The notes under the pieces: model-generated | Told to the model about the DNA's origin: nothing | Databases searched by the model: none | Seen by the model: only the letters and a program-made list of their open reading frames with translations | In this document: piece after piece, positions 34,135-44,567 of the stretch | Layout: each line of letters opens with the position of its first letter | Position numbering within the stretch: position 1 is the first letter of the stretch | Source of the DNA: Streptomyces sp. NBC_01497 | Lineage (GTDB): Bacteria; Actinomycetota; Actinomycetes; Streptomycetales; Streptomycetaceae | Direction: 5' to 3' | Assembly: GCF_036250695.1 (NCBI RefSeq) | Contig: NZ_CP109427.1 | Span: 6,820,001-6,884,000, forward strand | DNA length: 64,000 nucleotides | Translations under genes and position numbers: made by a program

Positions 34135-34988
34135 GCCCCGCCGAGGCCTTCGGGGCACGCCTGCGGCGTGCCATGGACACCCGCGGGCCGCTCTGCGTCG
34201 GCATCGACCCGCACGCCTCGCTGCTCTCCGCGTGGGGCCTGGACGACGACGTCGCGGGGCTGGAGCGGTTCGCCCGCACGACGGTGGAGGCCCTCGCCGG
34301 GCGGGTCGCGGTGCTCAAGCCGCAGTCGGCGTTCTTCGAGCGGTTCGGGTCGAAGGGTGTCGCGGTCCTGGAGCGCACCGTCGCCGACGCGCGCGCGGCG
34401 GGCGCGCTGGTCCTGATGGACGCCAAGCGCGGCGACATCGGCTCCACCATGGCCGCCTACGCCGCGACCTACCTGGACCCGGGCTCCCCGCTGTTCTCCG
34501 ACGCCGTGACGGTCTCCCCGTACCTGGGCTTCGGTTCGCTGCGGCCCGCCCTCGACGCCGCCGCCGCGAGCGGCTGCGGTGTCTTCGTCCTCGCGCTGAC
34601 GTCGAACCCGGAGGGCGCCGAGGTGCAGCGGGCGACGGCCGCGGGCGGCCGCTCACTGGCCCAGGTGATGCTGGACCACATCGCGGCGGAGAACGCGGGA
34701 GCCGAGCCGCTGGGCTCCGTCGGCGCGGTCGTCGGCGCGACCCTCGGCGACGCGGGCGCGGACCTCGCCGTGAACGGGCCGCTGCTCGCCCCCGGGATCG
34801 GCGCGCAGGGCGCCACGCCCGCGGACCTCCCGGCGGTCTTCGGAGCCTCGGTGGGCGACGTCGTGCCGAGCGTGAGCCGCGCGATCCTGCGTCACGGACC
34901 CGGTGCGGCGGCTCTCGGGGAGGCCGCGGAGCGGTTCTCCGACGAGGTGAGAGCGGCTGTGGGCCACCGGAATGAGAGGTTCAGGTAA
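34131..34988 (+). CDS. pyrF: Orotidine 5'-phosphate decarboxylase, type 2
   Basis: The protein has 285 residues, the longer actinobacterial type 2 form. LCVGIDPHASLLSAWGL is near 20-36, LKPQSAFFERFGSKG near 63-77, and the catalytic LMDAKRGDIGSTM near 90-102. It decarboxylates OMP to UMP, the final step of this operon. The start is GTG at 34131 overlapping pyrD. A 220-bp gap with its own promoter separates it from the sIHF gene. Confidence 0.95.
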   Translation: MSPAEAFGARLRRAMDTRGPLCVGIDPHASLLSAWGLDDDVAGLERFARTTVEALAGRVAVLKPQSAFFERFGSKGVAVLERTVADARAAGALVLMDAKRGDIGSTMAAYAATYLDPGSPLFSDAVTVSPYLGFGSLRPALDAAAASGCGVFVLALTSNPEGAEVQRATAAGGRSLAQVMLDHIAAENAGAEPLGSVGAVVGATLGDAGADLAVNGPLLAPGIGAQGATPADLPAVFGASVGDVVPSVSRAILRHGPGAAALGEAAERFSDEVRAAVGHRNERFR

Positions 34989-35070
34989 AGCCTGGAGTCG
35001 AAAAGAGGTGCAAAATGCCGGAAATACACCGGTCGGGCGATGCTGACCAGGGACTTTTCATCTGTTCTCG

Positions 35071-35099
35071 CTGACTCCGGCGGCCCAGGCCGATAGTCT
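35071..35099 (+). promoter_or_regulatory. Promoter of the sIHF gene
   Basis: CTGACT (35071-35076) and TAGTCT (35094-35099) have an ideal 17-base spacer. The predicted start near 35106 gives a leader of about 100 bases. The region is markedly less GC-rich than its surroundings, as expected for a strong promoter. Confidence 0.5.
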
Positions 35100-35208
35100 C
35101 CCCACCAGAGCCAACGAGCGGGACATTGCCCGTTGCTCGCCTGGTGTGGGGGCGGAAGTCTCCTCACCGGTCCGTATCCGACAGTTCGACATCCGAGGTG
35201 ACGTAGGC

Positions 35209-35532
35209 GTGGCTCTTCCGCCCCTTACCCCTGAACAGCGCAAAGCCGCGCTCGACAAGGCCGCCGCGGCTCGCAAGGAGCGGGCCGAGGTCAAGAATCG
35301 ACTCAAGCACTCCGGTGCGTCCCTGCATGACGTCATCAAGCAGGGCCAGGAGAACGACGTCATCGGCAAGATGAAGGTCTCCGCACTGCTGGAGTCCCTG
35401 CCCGGCGTCGGCAAGGTCCGCGCCAAGCAGATCATGGAGCGTCTCGGCATCTCCGAGAGCCGCCGTGTACGCGGTCTCGGCTCGAACCAGATCGCCTCCC
35501 TTGAACGTGAGTTCGGCTCCACCGCGGCCTGA
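35209..35532 (+). CDS. Streptomyces integration host factor-like nucleoid protein sIHF (mIHF family)
   Basis: The protein has 107 residues and closely resembles S. coelicolor sIHF. It is a small basic protein of the actinobacterial mIHF family, unrelated to E. coli IHF. An N-terminal helix ([19 protein letters not shown]) leads into a helix-two-turn-helix DNA-binding core ([20 protein letters not shown]). It binds DNA without sequence preference and affects chromosome condensation, topology, sporulation and antibiotic production. The start is GTG at 35209 with GAGGTGA upstream; an in-frame GTG-led extension from 35146 is unlikely. It precedes gmk and rpoZ, its conserved neighbours. Confidence 0.95.
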   Translation: MALPPLTPEQRKAALDKAAAARKERAEVKNRLKHSGASLHDVIKQGQENDVIGKMKVSALLESLPGVGKVRAKQIMERLGISESRRVRGLGSNQIASLEREFGSTAA

Positions 35533-35570
35533 CGTTTCCGGGCACGCCCGGGAAGCTGGATAATCGCTGC

Positions 35571-36134
35571 ATGGCAGCAGAGGCACGTCAGCGACTGACC
35601 GTGCTCTCCGGACCCTCCGGGGTCGGCAAGAGCACGGTCGTCGCGCATATGCGCAAGGCTCATCCCCGGGTATGGCTCTCGGTGTCGGCCACGACAAGGA
35701 AGCCGCGTCCCGGTGAGCGTCACGGCGTCCAGTACTTCTTCGTGACGGACGACGAGTTCGACAAGCTCGTCGCCAACGGGGAACTGCTGGAGTGGGCGGA
35801 GTTCGCCGGGCACCGGTACGGAACGCCCCGCACCGCGGTCCTCGACCGGCTCGACGCGGGTGAGCCCGTACTGCTGGAGATCGACCTCCAGGGGGCCCGT
35901 CAGGTCAAGACGTCGATGACGGACTCCCGTCTGGTCTTCCTGGCCCCGCCGGACTGGGACGAACTGGTGCGCAGGCTGACCGGGCGGGGCACGGAACCGG
36001 CCGATGTGATCGAGCGCCGGCTGGCCGCCGCGAAGGTGGAGCTCGCCGCCGAGTCCGAGTTCGACACCACCCTGGTCAACACCTCCGTCGAGGACGTGGC
36101 GCGTGAGCTGCTAGCCTTGATGGAAGTGTCTTGA
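35571..36134 (+). CDS. gmk: Guanylate kinase
   Basis: The protein has 187 residues. The P-loop [13 protein letters not shown] is near 11-23, [21 protein letters not shown] holds the GMP-binding Arg/Tyr region, and [11 protein letters not shown] is near 104-114. It phosphorylates GMP to GDP. The start is ATG at 35571. It lies between the sIHF gene and rpoZ, an arrangement conserved in actinobacteria and linking it to (p)ppGpp-related functions through RpoZ. Confidence 0.95.
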   Translation: MAAEARQRLTVLSGPSGVGKSTVVAHMRKAHPRVWLSVSATTRKPRPGERHGVQYFFVTDDEFDKLVANGELLEWAEFAGHRYGTPRTAVLDRLDAGEPVLLEIDLQGARQVKTSMTDSRLVFLAPPDWDELVRRLTGRGTEPADVIERRLAAAKVELAAESEFDTTLVNTSVEDVARELLALMEVS

Positions 36135-36262
36135 TTCAGGACTTCTCGATCGGCTCGCCCGATCGGTGGCGTCGGCCCGACGGTTCGTCCCGATCCGTCA
36201 GGAGCGGCGTTCCACGGCTCCTGAATTCCTGAATCCCTGTTCAATCTTCGGAAGGCCAGAGA

Positions 36263-36535
36263 GTGTCCTCTTCCATGACCCCGCCCGAGGGCATCATCAA
36301 CCCGCCGATCGATGAGCTGCTCGAAGCCACGGACTCCAAGTACAGCCTGGTGATCTACGCCGCGAAGCGTGCGCGCCAGATCAACGCGTACTACTCGCAG
36401 CTCGGTGAAGGTCTGCTGGAGTACGTGGGTCCGCTCGTGGACACCCACGTGCACGAGAAGCCCCTCTCGATCGCCCTGCGCGAGATCAACGCGGGGCTGC
36501 TGACCTCCGAGGCCATCGAGACCCCGGCCCAGTAG
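36263..36535 (+). CDS. rpoZ: RNA polymerase omega subunit
   Basis: The protein has 90 residues, the full length for Streptomyces. [20 protein letters not shown] and [19 protein letters not shown] form the conserved MgsR-type core that clamps the beta' C-terminus. Omega supports polymerase assembly; Streptomyces mutants are defective in development and antibiotic production. The GTG at 36263 gives [10 protein letters not shown]; an ATG at 36275 is a weaker alternative. A strong terminator follows. Confidence 0.95.
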   Translation: MSSSMTPPEGIINPPIDELLEATDSKYSLVIYAAKRARQINAYYSQLGEGLLEYVGPLVDTHVHEKPLSIALREINAGLLTSEAIETPAQ

Positions 36536-36581
36536 CATCGCGGGACGCTCACGCGGGTCGGTCATATGATCGACGCGTTGT

Positions 36582-36615
36582 CCACAGGCCCGGCAGACGA
36601 CTGCCGGGCCTGTGG
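36582..36615 (+). terminator. Strong terminator after rpoZ
   Basis: CCACAGGCCCGGCAG (36582-36596) and CTGCCGGGCCTGTGG (36601-36615) form a perfect 15-bp stem with the 4-base loop ACGA, 46 bp after the rpoZ stop. It is followed by TGTGTC, not a T-run. It separates gmk-rpoZ from coaBC. Confidence 0.85.
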
Positions 36616-36674
36616 TGTGTCATGGGAGCAGCGGGTACGGGCGGACCGTCCCCCACGGAGCCGGGAGCAGGACC

Positions 36675-37886
36675 ATGGTGGACAGGCCGAAGGTCGTTCT
36701 GGGAGTGGCCGGCGGGATCGCCGCGTACAAGGCGTGCGAGCTGCTGCGCAGGCTCACCGAGTCAGGGCACGACGTGACGGTGGTCCCGACGGCGTCGGCG
36801 CTGCACTTCGTCGGCGAGGCCACCTGGTCCGCGCTGTCCGGCCGGCCGGTGTCCACGGAGGTCTGGACGGATGTGCACGAGGTGCCGCACGTGCGGATCG
36901 GCAAGGCGGCCGACCTCGTCGTCGTCGCACCGGCGACAGCCGACGTCCTGGCCAGGGCGGCGCACGGGCTGGCCGACGACCTGCTCACCAACACCCTGCT
37001 GACCGCGCGCTGCCCGGTGGTGTTCGCGCCCGCCATGCACACCGAGATGTGGGAACACCCGGCCACCCAGGAGAACGTGGCCACGCTGCGGCGCCGTGGC
37101 GCCGTGGTGGTCGAGCCCGCCGTCGGCCGGCTCACCGGCGTCGACACCGGCAAGGGCAGGCTGCCGGACCCCGGCGAGATCTTCGAGGTCTGCCGGAGGG
37201 CGCTGGCGCGCGGCGTCCTGGCGCCCGACCTCACGGGCTGCCATGTGGTGATCAGTGCGGGCGGCACGCGCGAACCCCTCGACCCGGTCCGCTTCCTCGG
37301 CAACCGCTCCTCGGGCAAGCAGGGCTTCGCCCTCGCGAGGACGGCCGTGGCGCGCGGCGCGCGGGTGACCCTCATCGAGGCCAACACGGGCATGGCCGAC
37401 CCCGCGGGTGCGGACGTCGTCCACGTCGGTACGGCCCTGGAGCTGCGGGACGCCGCTGTGAAGGCGGCCTCCGACGCGGACGCGGTGGTCATGGCGGCGG
37501 CCGTCGCCGACTTCCGCCCCGCCGACTACGCGCAGGGCAAGATCAAGAAGAAGGACGACGCCGAGCCCGCACCGCTGTCGCTGGTGCGCAACCCGGACAT
37601 CCTGGCGCAGCTCGCCGCCGAGCGTCCCCTGCCGGGCCAGGTGGTCGTCGGCTTCGCCGCCGAGACGGACGACGTCCTGGCGAACGGCCGGAAGAAGCTG
37701 CTGCGCAAGGGGTGCGACCTGCTCGTCGTCAACGAGGTGGGCGCGCACAAGACGTTCGGCGCGGAGGAGAACGAGGCCGTGGTCCTCGCGGCCGACGGCG
37801 GCGAGACGCCGGTGCCGTACGGCCCGAAGGAGGCGCTCGCGGACACGGTCTGGGACCTGGTGGTGCCACGGTTGCGCAGGTCATGA
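36675..37886 (+). CDS. coaBC: Bifunctional phosphopantothenoylcysteine decarboxylase/synthetase
   Basis: The protein has 403 residues. The N-terminal CoaC flavoprotein domain (about 1-180) has VVLGVAGGIAAYKACELLRRL, the catalytic His in VPHVRIGKAADL, and APAMHTEMWEHPATQENV. The CoaB domain (about 185-403) has VISAGGTREPLDPVRFLGN, NRSSGKQGFALA and KIKKKDD. It makes 4'-phosphopantetheine from phosphopantothenate, cysteine and CTP. I start at the ATG at 36675 with GGGAG upstream; an in-frame extension from 36612 overlaps the terminator and is rejected. Confidence 0.95.
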   Translation: MVDRPKVVLGVAGGIAAYKACELLRRLTESGHDVTVVPTASALHFVGEATWSALSGRPVSTEVWTDVHEVPHVRIGKAADLVVVAPATADVLARAAHGLADDLLTNTLLTARCPVVFAPAMHTEMWEHPATQENVATLRRRGAVVVEPAVGRLTGVDTGKGRLPDPGEIFEVCRRALARGVLAPDLTGCHVVISAGGTREPLDPVRFLGNRSSGKQGFALARTAVARGARVTLIEANTGMADPAGADVVHVGTALELRDAAVKAASDADAVVMAAAVADFRPADYAQGKIKKKDDAEPAPLSLVRNPDILAQLAAERPLPGQVVVGFAAETDDVLANGRKKLLRKGCDLLVVNEVGAHKTFGAEENEAVVLAADGGETPVPYGPKEALADTVWDLVVPRLRRS

Positions 37887-38124
37887 CAGTTCTGTCCGAA
37901 TCCTGGGCGGTCATCCCGAGGCGTGGACGGCACGCCGATCGCAGGGGACGGCAAAAAATCCGGCAAAAGTGGTGATAAGCCCTTCCTGGGGCGTTCCGTG
38001 TCGGGGTAAGACGGACCACACCGCGCCCACGGAGCGAGATGCCTGGACTCCCGACGTGGGGCGACCGATAAACTGGCGCGAGAGTATGGCCGGGAGCAGC
38101 CTCCAGCCGTGCTCCAGCCGTTAA

Positions 38125-38138
38125 TGATCAGCTGATCA
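38125..38138. repeat. 14-bp perfect palindrome upstream of metK
   Basis: TGATCAGCTGATCA, 31 bp before the metK GTG and AT-rich for this genome. It has no loop, suggesting a protein-binding site within the metK leader. The rest of the 283-bp coaBC-metK gap holds an A-rich patch (CGGCAAAAAATCCGGCAAAAG, near 37950) and a TAAACT hexamer near 38069 that could be a -10. Confidence 0.5.
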
Positions 38139-38169
38139 GTCAGCAGCCGCTGCAACCCCAGGGAGCGAT

Positions 38170-39393
<1,224 letters not shown>

Positions 39394-39863
39394 CCCGCAC
39401 CTCCGCGACGCACACCGGGGCCCGGCCCTCCGCCACAGCGGGGGGCCGGGCCCCGTCACGTCGGCGCCCCCCGAACGGGAGCCCACCCGCACCGCCGCGT
39501 GGACCGCGCCCGGGCTGCTCGCGCCGACCGGGTGCGGGCGGCCCGGCCGGAACCGGGAGTCGCGGCGGCCCCCTTCCTCGCCCGGGGCCGCCAGGTGCGC
39601 CGTGCCGGTGGGCCGGTCCTCCCCCGACCGGGGCCCGACCGGGGACCGAACGCCCCGCGGGTGGGGGCCCGTTCCCCGTCGTGGGCGTATGCGGCGGCCC
39701 TCGCGTGGAACACGTTCCGCGGAGGGCGGCTCCGCCACCGTCCGTGTCCCGCGAGCCGTCCGCGACGCAAGGCGGCTCCCACGGGCCCGCTACCCGGCCG
39801 GCCCGGTGCGGTATCCGCCCCGGCCCGCCCGCGTTGTCGGACCTGTCTGGTAGGTATGGGGCT
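39394..39863. other. 470-bp gap between metK and priA
   Basis: After the metK terminator the sequence is extremely GC-rich without coding-like structure. At the right end TAGGTA (39851-39856) lies seven bases before the priA GTG and could be the -10 of a leaderless transcript. No other feature is supported. Confidence 0.6.
39417..39454 (+). terminator. Terminator after metK
   Basis: GGGGCCCGGCCC (39417-39428) pairs perfectly with GGGCCGGGCCCC (39443-39454), a 12-bp stem with a 14-base loop, 23 bp after the metK stop. Confidence 0.8.
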
Positions 39864-41999
39864 GTGAGCAGCGGTGACGAGCACGAGAAGGCGGCGGAGG
39901 GGGAGCAGCTCGCGCTGATCCGGGAGACCGTGCGCGAGAGCGACAAGCCGCGCGCCAAGCCACGGACCTGGCGCGGCGCCGCGCTCGCCGAGCGGCTGCC
40001 GGTGGCGCGGGTCGTCGTCAACAAGGGCGTGCTCCACCTCGACCAGTTCTTCGACTACGCGGTCCCCGCCGAACTCGATGAGGCGGCGCAGCCCGGCGTG
40101 CGGGTGCGCGTCCGGTTCGGCGCGGGCTCCCACTCCGTGCGGGGCGGGCGCCGCGAGGGCGGACGGCTGATCGACGGCTTCGTGGTCGAGCGGCTCGCCA
40201 CGTCGGACTACTCGGGCCCGCTGGCCGCGCTGGCCGGCGTCGTGTCGACGGAGCGCGTGCTCAGCGAGGAGTTGCTGCGGCTCACCCGTGCCGTCGCCGA
40301 CCGGTACGCCGGATCACTCGCGGACGTCCTCCAGCTCGCCGTGCCGCCGCGCAGCGCGCGCGCCGAGAGCCGGCCGTCCCCGGAGCCGCCGCCGCCCCCG
40401 CCCGCTCCCGTCCCCGGCACCTGGGAGCGGTACGCGACCGGGCCCGCCTTCCTCGACGCGCTCGCGGCCGGCGGCGCCCCCCGCGCCGTGTGGACGGCGC
40501 TGCCAGGACCGCACTGGGCGCAGGAGATCGCGCGCGCCGTCGCCGCGACGCTCGCCTCCGGGCGCGGCGCGCTCGTCGTCGTGCCGGACGGCCGGGTCTC
40601 CGCCCGCGTCGACGCCGCACTCACCGAACTGCTGGGCGAGGGCAGGCACGCCCTGCTCACCGCCGAGGCGGGCCCCGAGAAGCGGTACCGGGAATGGCTC
40701 GCGGTCAGCCGTGGGTCGGTCCGGGCCGTGGTCGGCACGCGCGCCGCCATGTTCGCCCCGGTGCGCGACCTGGGCCTGGTCGTCCTGTGGGACGACGGCG
40801 ACGGCAGCCACAGCGAGCAGCGGGCGCCCCAGCCGCACGCGCGGGAGGTGCTGCTGCTGCGTGCAGCGCACGACCGCACCGGGTTCCTGCTCGGCGGGAC
40901 GAGCTGCACGGTCGAGGGCGCGCAGCTCGTCGCCACCGGCTGGGCGTCGCCGCTTGAGGCGTCCCGCGAGCGGGTCCGTGCGGCGGCCCCGCTGGTGCGC
41001 ACGGTCGGCGACGCCGAGCTGGCCCGTGACGAGGCCGCCCGTGCCGCCCGCCTGCCCAGCCTCGCCTGGGGCACCGTCAGGGACGGCCTCGCGTCGGGCC
41101 CCGTACTGGTGCAGGTGCCGCGCCGGGGGTACGTACCGCGGCTGGCCTGCGAGCGCTGCCGGGCACCCGCGCGGTGCGCGCACTGCGCGGGGCCGGTGGA
41201 GGCGGCCGGCGCGCACGAGCTGCGGTGCGCCTGGTGCGGACGGGAGGCCCCGCACTGGCACTGCCCCGAGTGCGGCAGCACCCGGCTGCGCGCCCAGATC
41301 GTCGGCGCGCGCCGCACGGCGGAGGAACTGGGCCGCGCCTTCCCCGCCGTGCCCGTACGCACGTCGGGACGCGACCACATCCTGGATTCCGTGCCGGGCC
41401 GCCCGGCTCTCGTCGTCTGCACGCCGGGTGCCGAGCCTGTCGCGGAGGGCGGGTACGCGGCCGCGCTGCTGCTCGACGGCTGGGCGATGGTCTCCCGCCC
41501 TGACCTGCGGGCCGGGGAGGAGGCGTTGCGGCGCTGGCTGCAGGCGGCGTCGCTGGTGCGCGGTCAGGCCGAGGGCGGCCGGGTCGTCGTCGTCGCCGAG
41601 CCGACCCTGCGGCCCGTCCAGGCCCTGGTCCGGTGGGATCCGATGGGCCATGCGCGACGCGAGCTGGCGGAGCGCGCCCAGCTCGGCTTCCCGCCGGTGT
41701 CCCGGATGGCGTCCGTGACCGGTCCGGGGGAGGCCGTCGCCGGGTTTGTCGCGGGCGCGCGGCTGCCGGCGGATGTCGAGGTGCTCGGGCCCGTACCCGT
41801 CCGGAGCGCCCCGCCGGGTGCCCCCCGAAGGGGAGAGGCGCCGCCGGGGGAGAACTGGGAACGGGTCCTGCTGCGGGTGCCGCCCGGCAGCGGTGCGGCG
41901 CTCGCGGCGGCCCTGAAGGGGGCCCAGGCGGGCCGGCTGGCCCGGGGCGGTGACGCACCGGCCGTGCGGATCAGGATCGATCCGCCCGACATCGGGTGA
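39864..41999 (+). CDS. priA: Primosomal protein PriA (helicase-degenerate actinobacterial type)
   Basis: The protein has 711 residues. The N-terminal 3'-DNA-end-binding domain (about 50-150: LHLDQFFDYAVP, VRVRFGAG) and the zinc-binding cysteine cluster (about 430-480: CERCRAPARCAHC, CAWCGREAPHWHCPECG) are intact. The helicase motifs are not. Where Walker A should be the sequence reads TALPGPHWAQEIARAV, and the DEEH box is replaced by WDDGDGSH. Actinobacterial PriA proteins are known to lack ATPase motifs; this one probably loads the replisome at forks without unwinding. The start is GTG at 39864, giving MSSGDEHEK. A proline run (EPPPPPPAPVP) lies near 175. Confidence 0.93.
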   Translation: MSSGDEHEKAAEGEQLALIRETVRESDKPRAKPRTWRGAALAERLPVARVVVNKGVLHLDQFFDYAVPAELDEAAQPGVRVRVRFGAGSHSVRGGRREGGRLIDGFVVERLATSDYSGPLAALAGVVSTERVLSEELLRLTRAVADRYAGSLADVLQLAVPPRSARAESRPSPEPPPPPPAPVPGTWERYATGPAFLDALAAGGAPRAVWTALPGPHWAQEIARAVAATLASGRGALVVVPDGRVSARVDAALTELLGEGRHALLTAEAGPEKRYREWLAVSRGSVRAVVGTRAAMFAPVRDLGLVVLWDDGDGSHSEQRAPQPHAREVLLLRAAHDRTGFLLGGTSCTVEGAQLVATGWASPLEASRERVRAAAPLVRTVGDAELARDEAARAARLPSLAWGTVRDGLASGPVLVQVPRRGYVPRLACERCRAPARCAHCAGPVEAAGAHELRCAWCGREAPHWHCPECGSTRLRAQIVGARRTAEELGRAFPAVPVRTSGRDHILDSVPGRPALVVCTPGAEPVAEGGYAAALLLDGWAMVSRPDLRAGEEALRRWLQAASLVRGQAEGGRVVVVAEPTLRPVQALVRWDPMGHARRELAERAQLGFPPVSRMASVTGPGEAVAGFVAGARLPADVEVLGPVPVRSAPPGAPRRGEAPPGENWERVLLRVPPGSGAALAAALKGAQAGRLARGGDAPAVRIRIDPPDIG

Positions 42000-42381
42000 C
42001 CGGGGCCCGTCCGCGGTCGACAACGCCGGGGCCCGGCCCCGGCCGGCGGTGGGGGCGGCGCGCATCGGATCATCGCCGTCGGCGGTCCACGGGCGGCGCG
42101 GCCACGCGGTGGACCTCGGCGCCCCGGCCGCTCGTGGGTCCTGGCAGCCCCGGACCGCACGGGGCAGCACCGGGCAGCACCGCACAGCGCCGCGCGCCGA
42201 CCGATCGCCCCGGCGGGGCGTGTCCGTCTCGCGCGAGCGGGCCCCGGCCGTCGCCGGGCCGCAGGCCGCTGCCCCGTCGGCTCCCGGGCCGCTTCCGGCC
42301 GGCGCGGCCCGGGAGCCGACGAACAGGGGGCGGGCTGTCCCGGGGCGGGCGGCCCCTCGCCGGCCGGAGCGGCCCGGCGTG
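42000..42381. other. 382-bp convergent gap between priA and the HTH gene
   Basis: No gene is supported. It contains a long shared terminator hairpin at 42276-42320 and otherwise plain GC-rich sequence. Confidence 0.65.
42276..42320. terminator. Bidirectional terminator hairpin
   Basis: GTCGGCTCCCGGGCCGC (42276-42292) and its exact complement (42304-42320) form a 17-bp perfect stem with an 11-base loop between two convergent genes. No T-run is present on either side. Confidence 0.8.
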
Positions 42382-43011
42382 TCAGCTGCCGCGGGGGCTG
42401 GGGAACACCGGCGGGCGGGTCTCGTCGTGCAGGTCGTGCAGGTTGTGGACGCCGTGCAGGTCATGCAGGTCGCGCACGCTCTGTGCGTCGTGCTCGTCGT
42501 CGGGGCGGTCGGCGTCGCGGGGGTCGCGAACCTCGGCCATCGGCTGCGGCGGCATCGACCGTGCGGCGGGCACGGACGGCAGGGTGCCCGGCGGCGGCAG
42601 CGGCCTGCGCGGGGCGGGCGCCGCCGCCTCGGCCGCCGCCTCCACGACCCCCGGTCGGGGCATCGTGCGGCGGGCGCCGTAGCGGCGGTGCACCGCCTGC
42701 TTGGTGACACCGAGCGCGGAGCCGACGGCGTCCCACGAGAAGCCCAGCGAGCGGTCGAAGTCCACCGCCGCCGTCACCAGCGTCTCGACGCTGTCTCTCA
42801 GCTCCTGCGCGAGTCGGACGGTGGGCGCGGGCGCGCGCCCGTAGACGACGAAGCCCGTGGAGGGGCCCGTCCGCCGCGGCCGGTAGACATTGCCCAACTG
42901 GGCGGTGAGGGTGCGCAGGGCGTCCACCTGGCGGCGGACGCGCTCGATGTCCCGCACCAACATGTGCAGACTTGCACGGGCCTGTGCGTCGTGGGTTGCG
43001 TGGTCGGCCAT
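42382..43011 (-). CDS. Small helix-turn-helix protein with His/Leu/Asp-rich repeat tail
   Basis: The protein has 209 residues from the ATG at 43011, preceded by GAGAGG. An N-terminal helical part ([20 protein letters not shown]) is followed by [20 protein letters not shown] and a clear helix-turn-helix at about 104-125 ([20 protein letters not shown]). This module is seen in many uncharacterised Streptomyces proteins. After a Pro/Ala linker the C-terminus is an unusual repeat, [18 protein letters not shown]. Regulatory targets are unknown. It is divergent from fmt across a 330-bp gap. An upstream frame extension is not supported. Confidence 0.8.
   Translation of the reverse strand: MADHATHDAQARASLHMLVRDIERVRRQVDALRTLTAQLGNVYRPRRTGPSTGFVVYGRAPAPTVRLAQELRDSVETLVTAAVDFDRSLGFSWDAVGSALGVTKQAVHRRYGARRTMPRPGVVEAAAEAAAPAPRRPLPPPGTLPSVPAARSMPPQPMAEVRDPRDADRPDDEHDAQSVRDLHDLHGVHNLHDLHDETRPPVFPSPRGS
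42423..42473. repeat. Imperfect 9-bp tandem repeat inside the HTH gene
   Basis: Units based on (C/G)GTGCAGGT(C/T) occur around 42425, 42434, 42452 and 42461. They encode the alternating Leu-His-Asp tail of the protein on the minus strand. Copy number could vary without frameshift. Confidence 0.65.
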
Positions 43012-43340
43012 GGACGAGCCTCTCGAACCGGCGGGGAAAAGGATCCGGGCCGTACCGGTGCGGCCCGTGTTGGTCAATCTCCCTTGACAACGCGACACCT
43101 GGCATGTGGTCACGCTGCGGGGGCGTATGGGCATATGCACGGGGCGCGTGGGACGCCACGCGCCCCGTGGGGCGCCCACGCCCCGACGGGGCGCCCCCGC
43201 GTACCGGGGTGCCACGGCCGGTCCGCCCCGCGGAACACGGGCGCCGGCGGCGCCATAAACTGAGAGGCCCCGCAGACCCGTGGTGCGGCCCGCCCGGCGG
43301 CACCCGCCACCGTCCCCTTCCGAGAGGCAGCACGCCACCG
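43012..43340. other. 329-bp divergent gap upstream of fmt
   Basis: On the minus strand TTGACC and TACGGC, 17 bases apart (about 43047-43075), could be the HTH-gene promoter. On the plus strand TTGACA at about 43084 could be a -35. Two strong hairpins follow at 43138-43169 and about 43170-43199. Confidence 0.5.
43138..43169 (+). other. 14-bp perfect hairpin in the fmt upstream region
   Basis: CACGGGGCGCGTGG (43138-43151) and CCACGCGCCCCGTG (43156-43169) pair completely around a GACG loop. A second GGGGCGCC...GGGGCGCCCC stem follows directly. They lie about 140-200 bp before fmt and could be a terminator pair or a structured leader. Confidence 0.7.
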
Positions 43341-44285
43341 ATGAAGCTCGTCTTCGCCGGCACCCCCGAGGTCGCCGTCCCCGCCCTTGACGCACTCATC
43401 GCCTCGGAACGGCACGAGGTCGCCGCCGTGGTCACCCGCCCCGACGCGCCCGCGGGACGGGGCCGTCGGCTCGTCGCGAGCCCCGTCGCCGAGCGCGCCG
43501 AGGAGGCGGGGATCGAGATCCTGCGGCCCGCGAAGCCGCGTGACGAGGACTTCCTCGCCCGGCTGCGGGAGATCGCGCCCGACTGCTGCCCCGTCGTCGC
43601 CTACGGTGCGCTGCTGCCCCGCGTCGCTCTCGACGTGCCGGCGCAGGGCTGGGTCAACCTGCACTTCTCGCTGCTGCCCGCGTGGCGGGGAGCAGCACCC
43701 GTGCAGCACGCGGTGCTGGCCGGTGACGAGGTGACCGGCGCCAGCACCTTCCAGATCGAGGAAGGCCTCGACTCCGGCCCGGTGTACGGCGTGCTGACCG
43801 AGACCGTACGGCCCACGGACACCAGCGGGGACCTGCTGACCCGGCTCGCCCTGGCGGGCGCCGGCCTGCTCGTCGCCACGATGGACGGCATCGAGGACGG
43901 CACGCTCAAGCCCGTGCCCCAGCCCGCCGACGGCATCACCCTCGCACCCAAGATCAAGGTGGAGGACGCCGAGGTCGACTGGACCGCGCCGGCGCTGCGC
44001 GTGGACCGGGTGGTCCGCGGCTGCACCCCGGCACCCGGCGCCTGGACGCGCTTTCGGGGCGAGCGGCTCAAGCTGGTCCACCTCACGCCCGCCCCGGAGC
44101 GCGCGGACCTGGCTCCCGGCGTGCTCGCCGCGGGCAAGAACAACGTGTACGTCGGCACCGGTTCGACGGCCGTCGAGCTCCAGTGGGTGCAGCCGCAGGG
44201 CAAGAAGCCGATGCGCGCCGCCGACTGGGCCCGCGGCGTGCGGATCACCGCCGGGGAGCGCCTCGGCGCCGCGACGGCCGGCTGA
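43341..44285 (+). CDS. fmt: Methionyl-tRNA formyltransferase
   Basis: The protein has 314 residues. [18 protein letters not shown] begins the formyl-folate domain. [17 protein letters not shown] holds the catalytic His and the SLLP motif, and [10 protein letters not shown] is nearby. The C-terminal OB-like tRNA-binding domain spans about 205-314 ([20 protein letters not shown]). It formylates initiator Met-tRNA using 10-formyl-THF. The start is ATG at 43341 with GAGAGGCAG upstream. fmt, rsmB and rpe follow on the same strand; no def gene is seen. Confidence 0.95.
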   Translation: MKLVFAGTPEVAVPALDALIASERHEVAAVVTRPDAPAGRGRRLVASPVAERAEEAGIEILRPAKPRDEDFLARLREIAPDCCPVVAYGALLPRVALDVPAQGWVNLHFSLLPAWRGAAPVQHAVLAGDEVTGASTFQIEEGLDSGPVYGVLTETVRPTDTSGDLLTRLALAGAGLLVATMDGIEDGTLKPVPQPADGITLAPKIKVEDAEVDWTAPALRVDRVVRGCTPAPGAWTRFRGERLKLVHLTPAPERADLAPGVLAAGKNNVYVGTGSTAVELQWVQPQGKKPMRAADWARGVRITAGERLGAATAG

Positions 44286-44567
44286 GCCGCCGGGCCCACC
44301 GCGTACCGGTGGCTGAACGGCCGGCGCCCGCCGCCCGGCGTACCCTGGGCGGGGCCCGGTCGATGGCCCTGGGCCGTCACCGCAGCGCTGCTCCTGGGCG
44401 GAGCGGGGCGGGGAAAAGGCTGGTGGAGCGTGGCCCCGGCGTGCCCCGGCCCTCCGGCTCCCCACGATCCGCGGCCCGCGGCCCATCGTCCACTTACGAC
44501 CCATCCCGTCCGCGTCACCCCGTACCCCGTCATCCGTCGCACCGTCACCCGTAACCCCGGAGCACCT

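Noticed and set aside
37887..38169. SAM riboswitch upstream of metK
   Set aside because: I could not recognise the conserved cores of SAM-I, SAM-II or SAM-IV types in the leader. A covariance-model search would be decisive.
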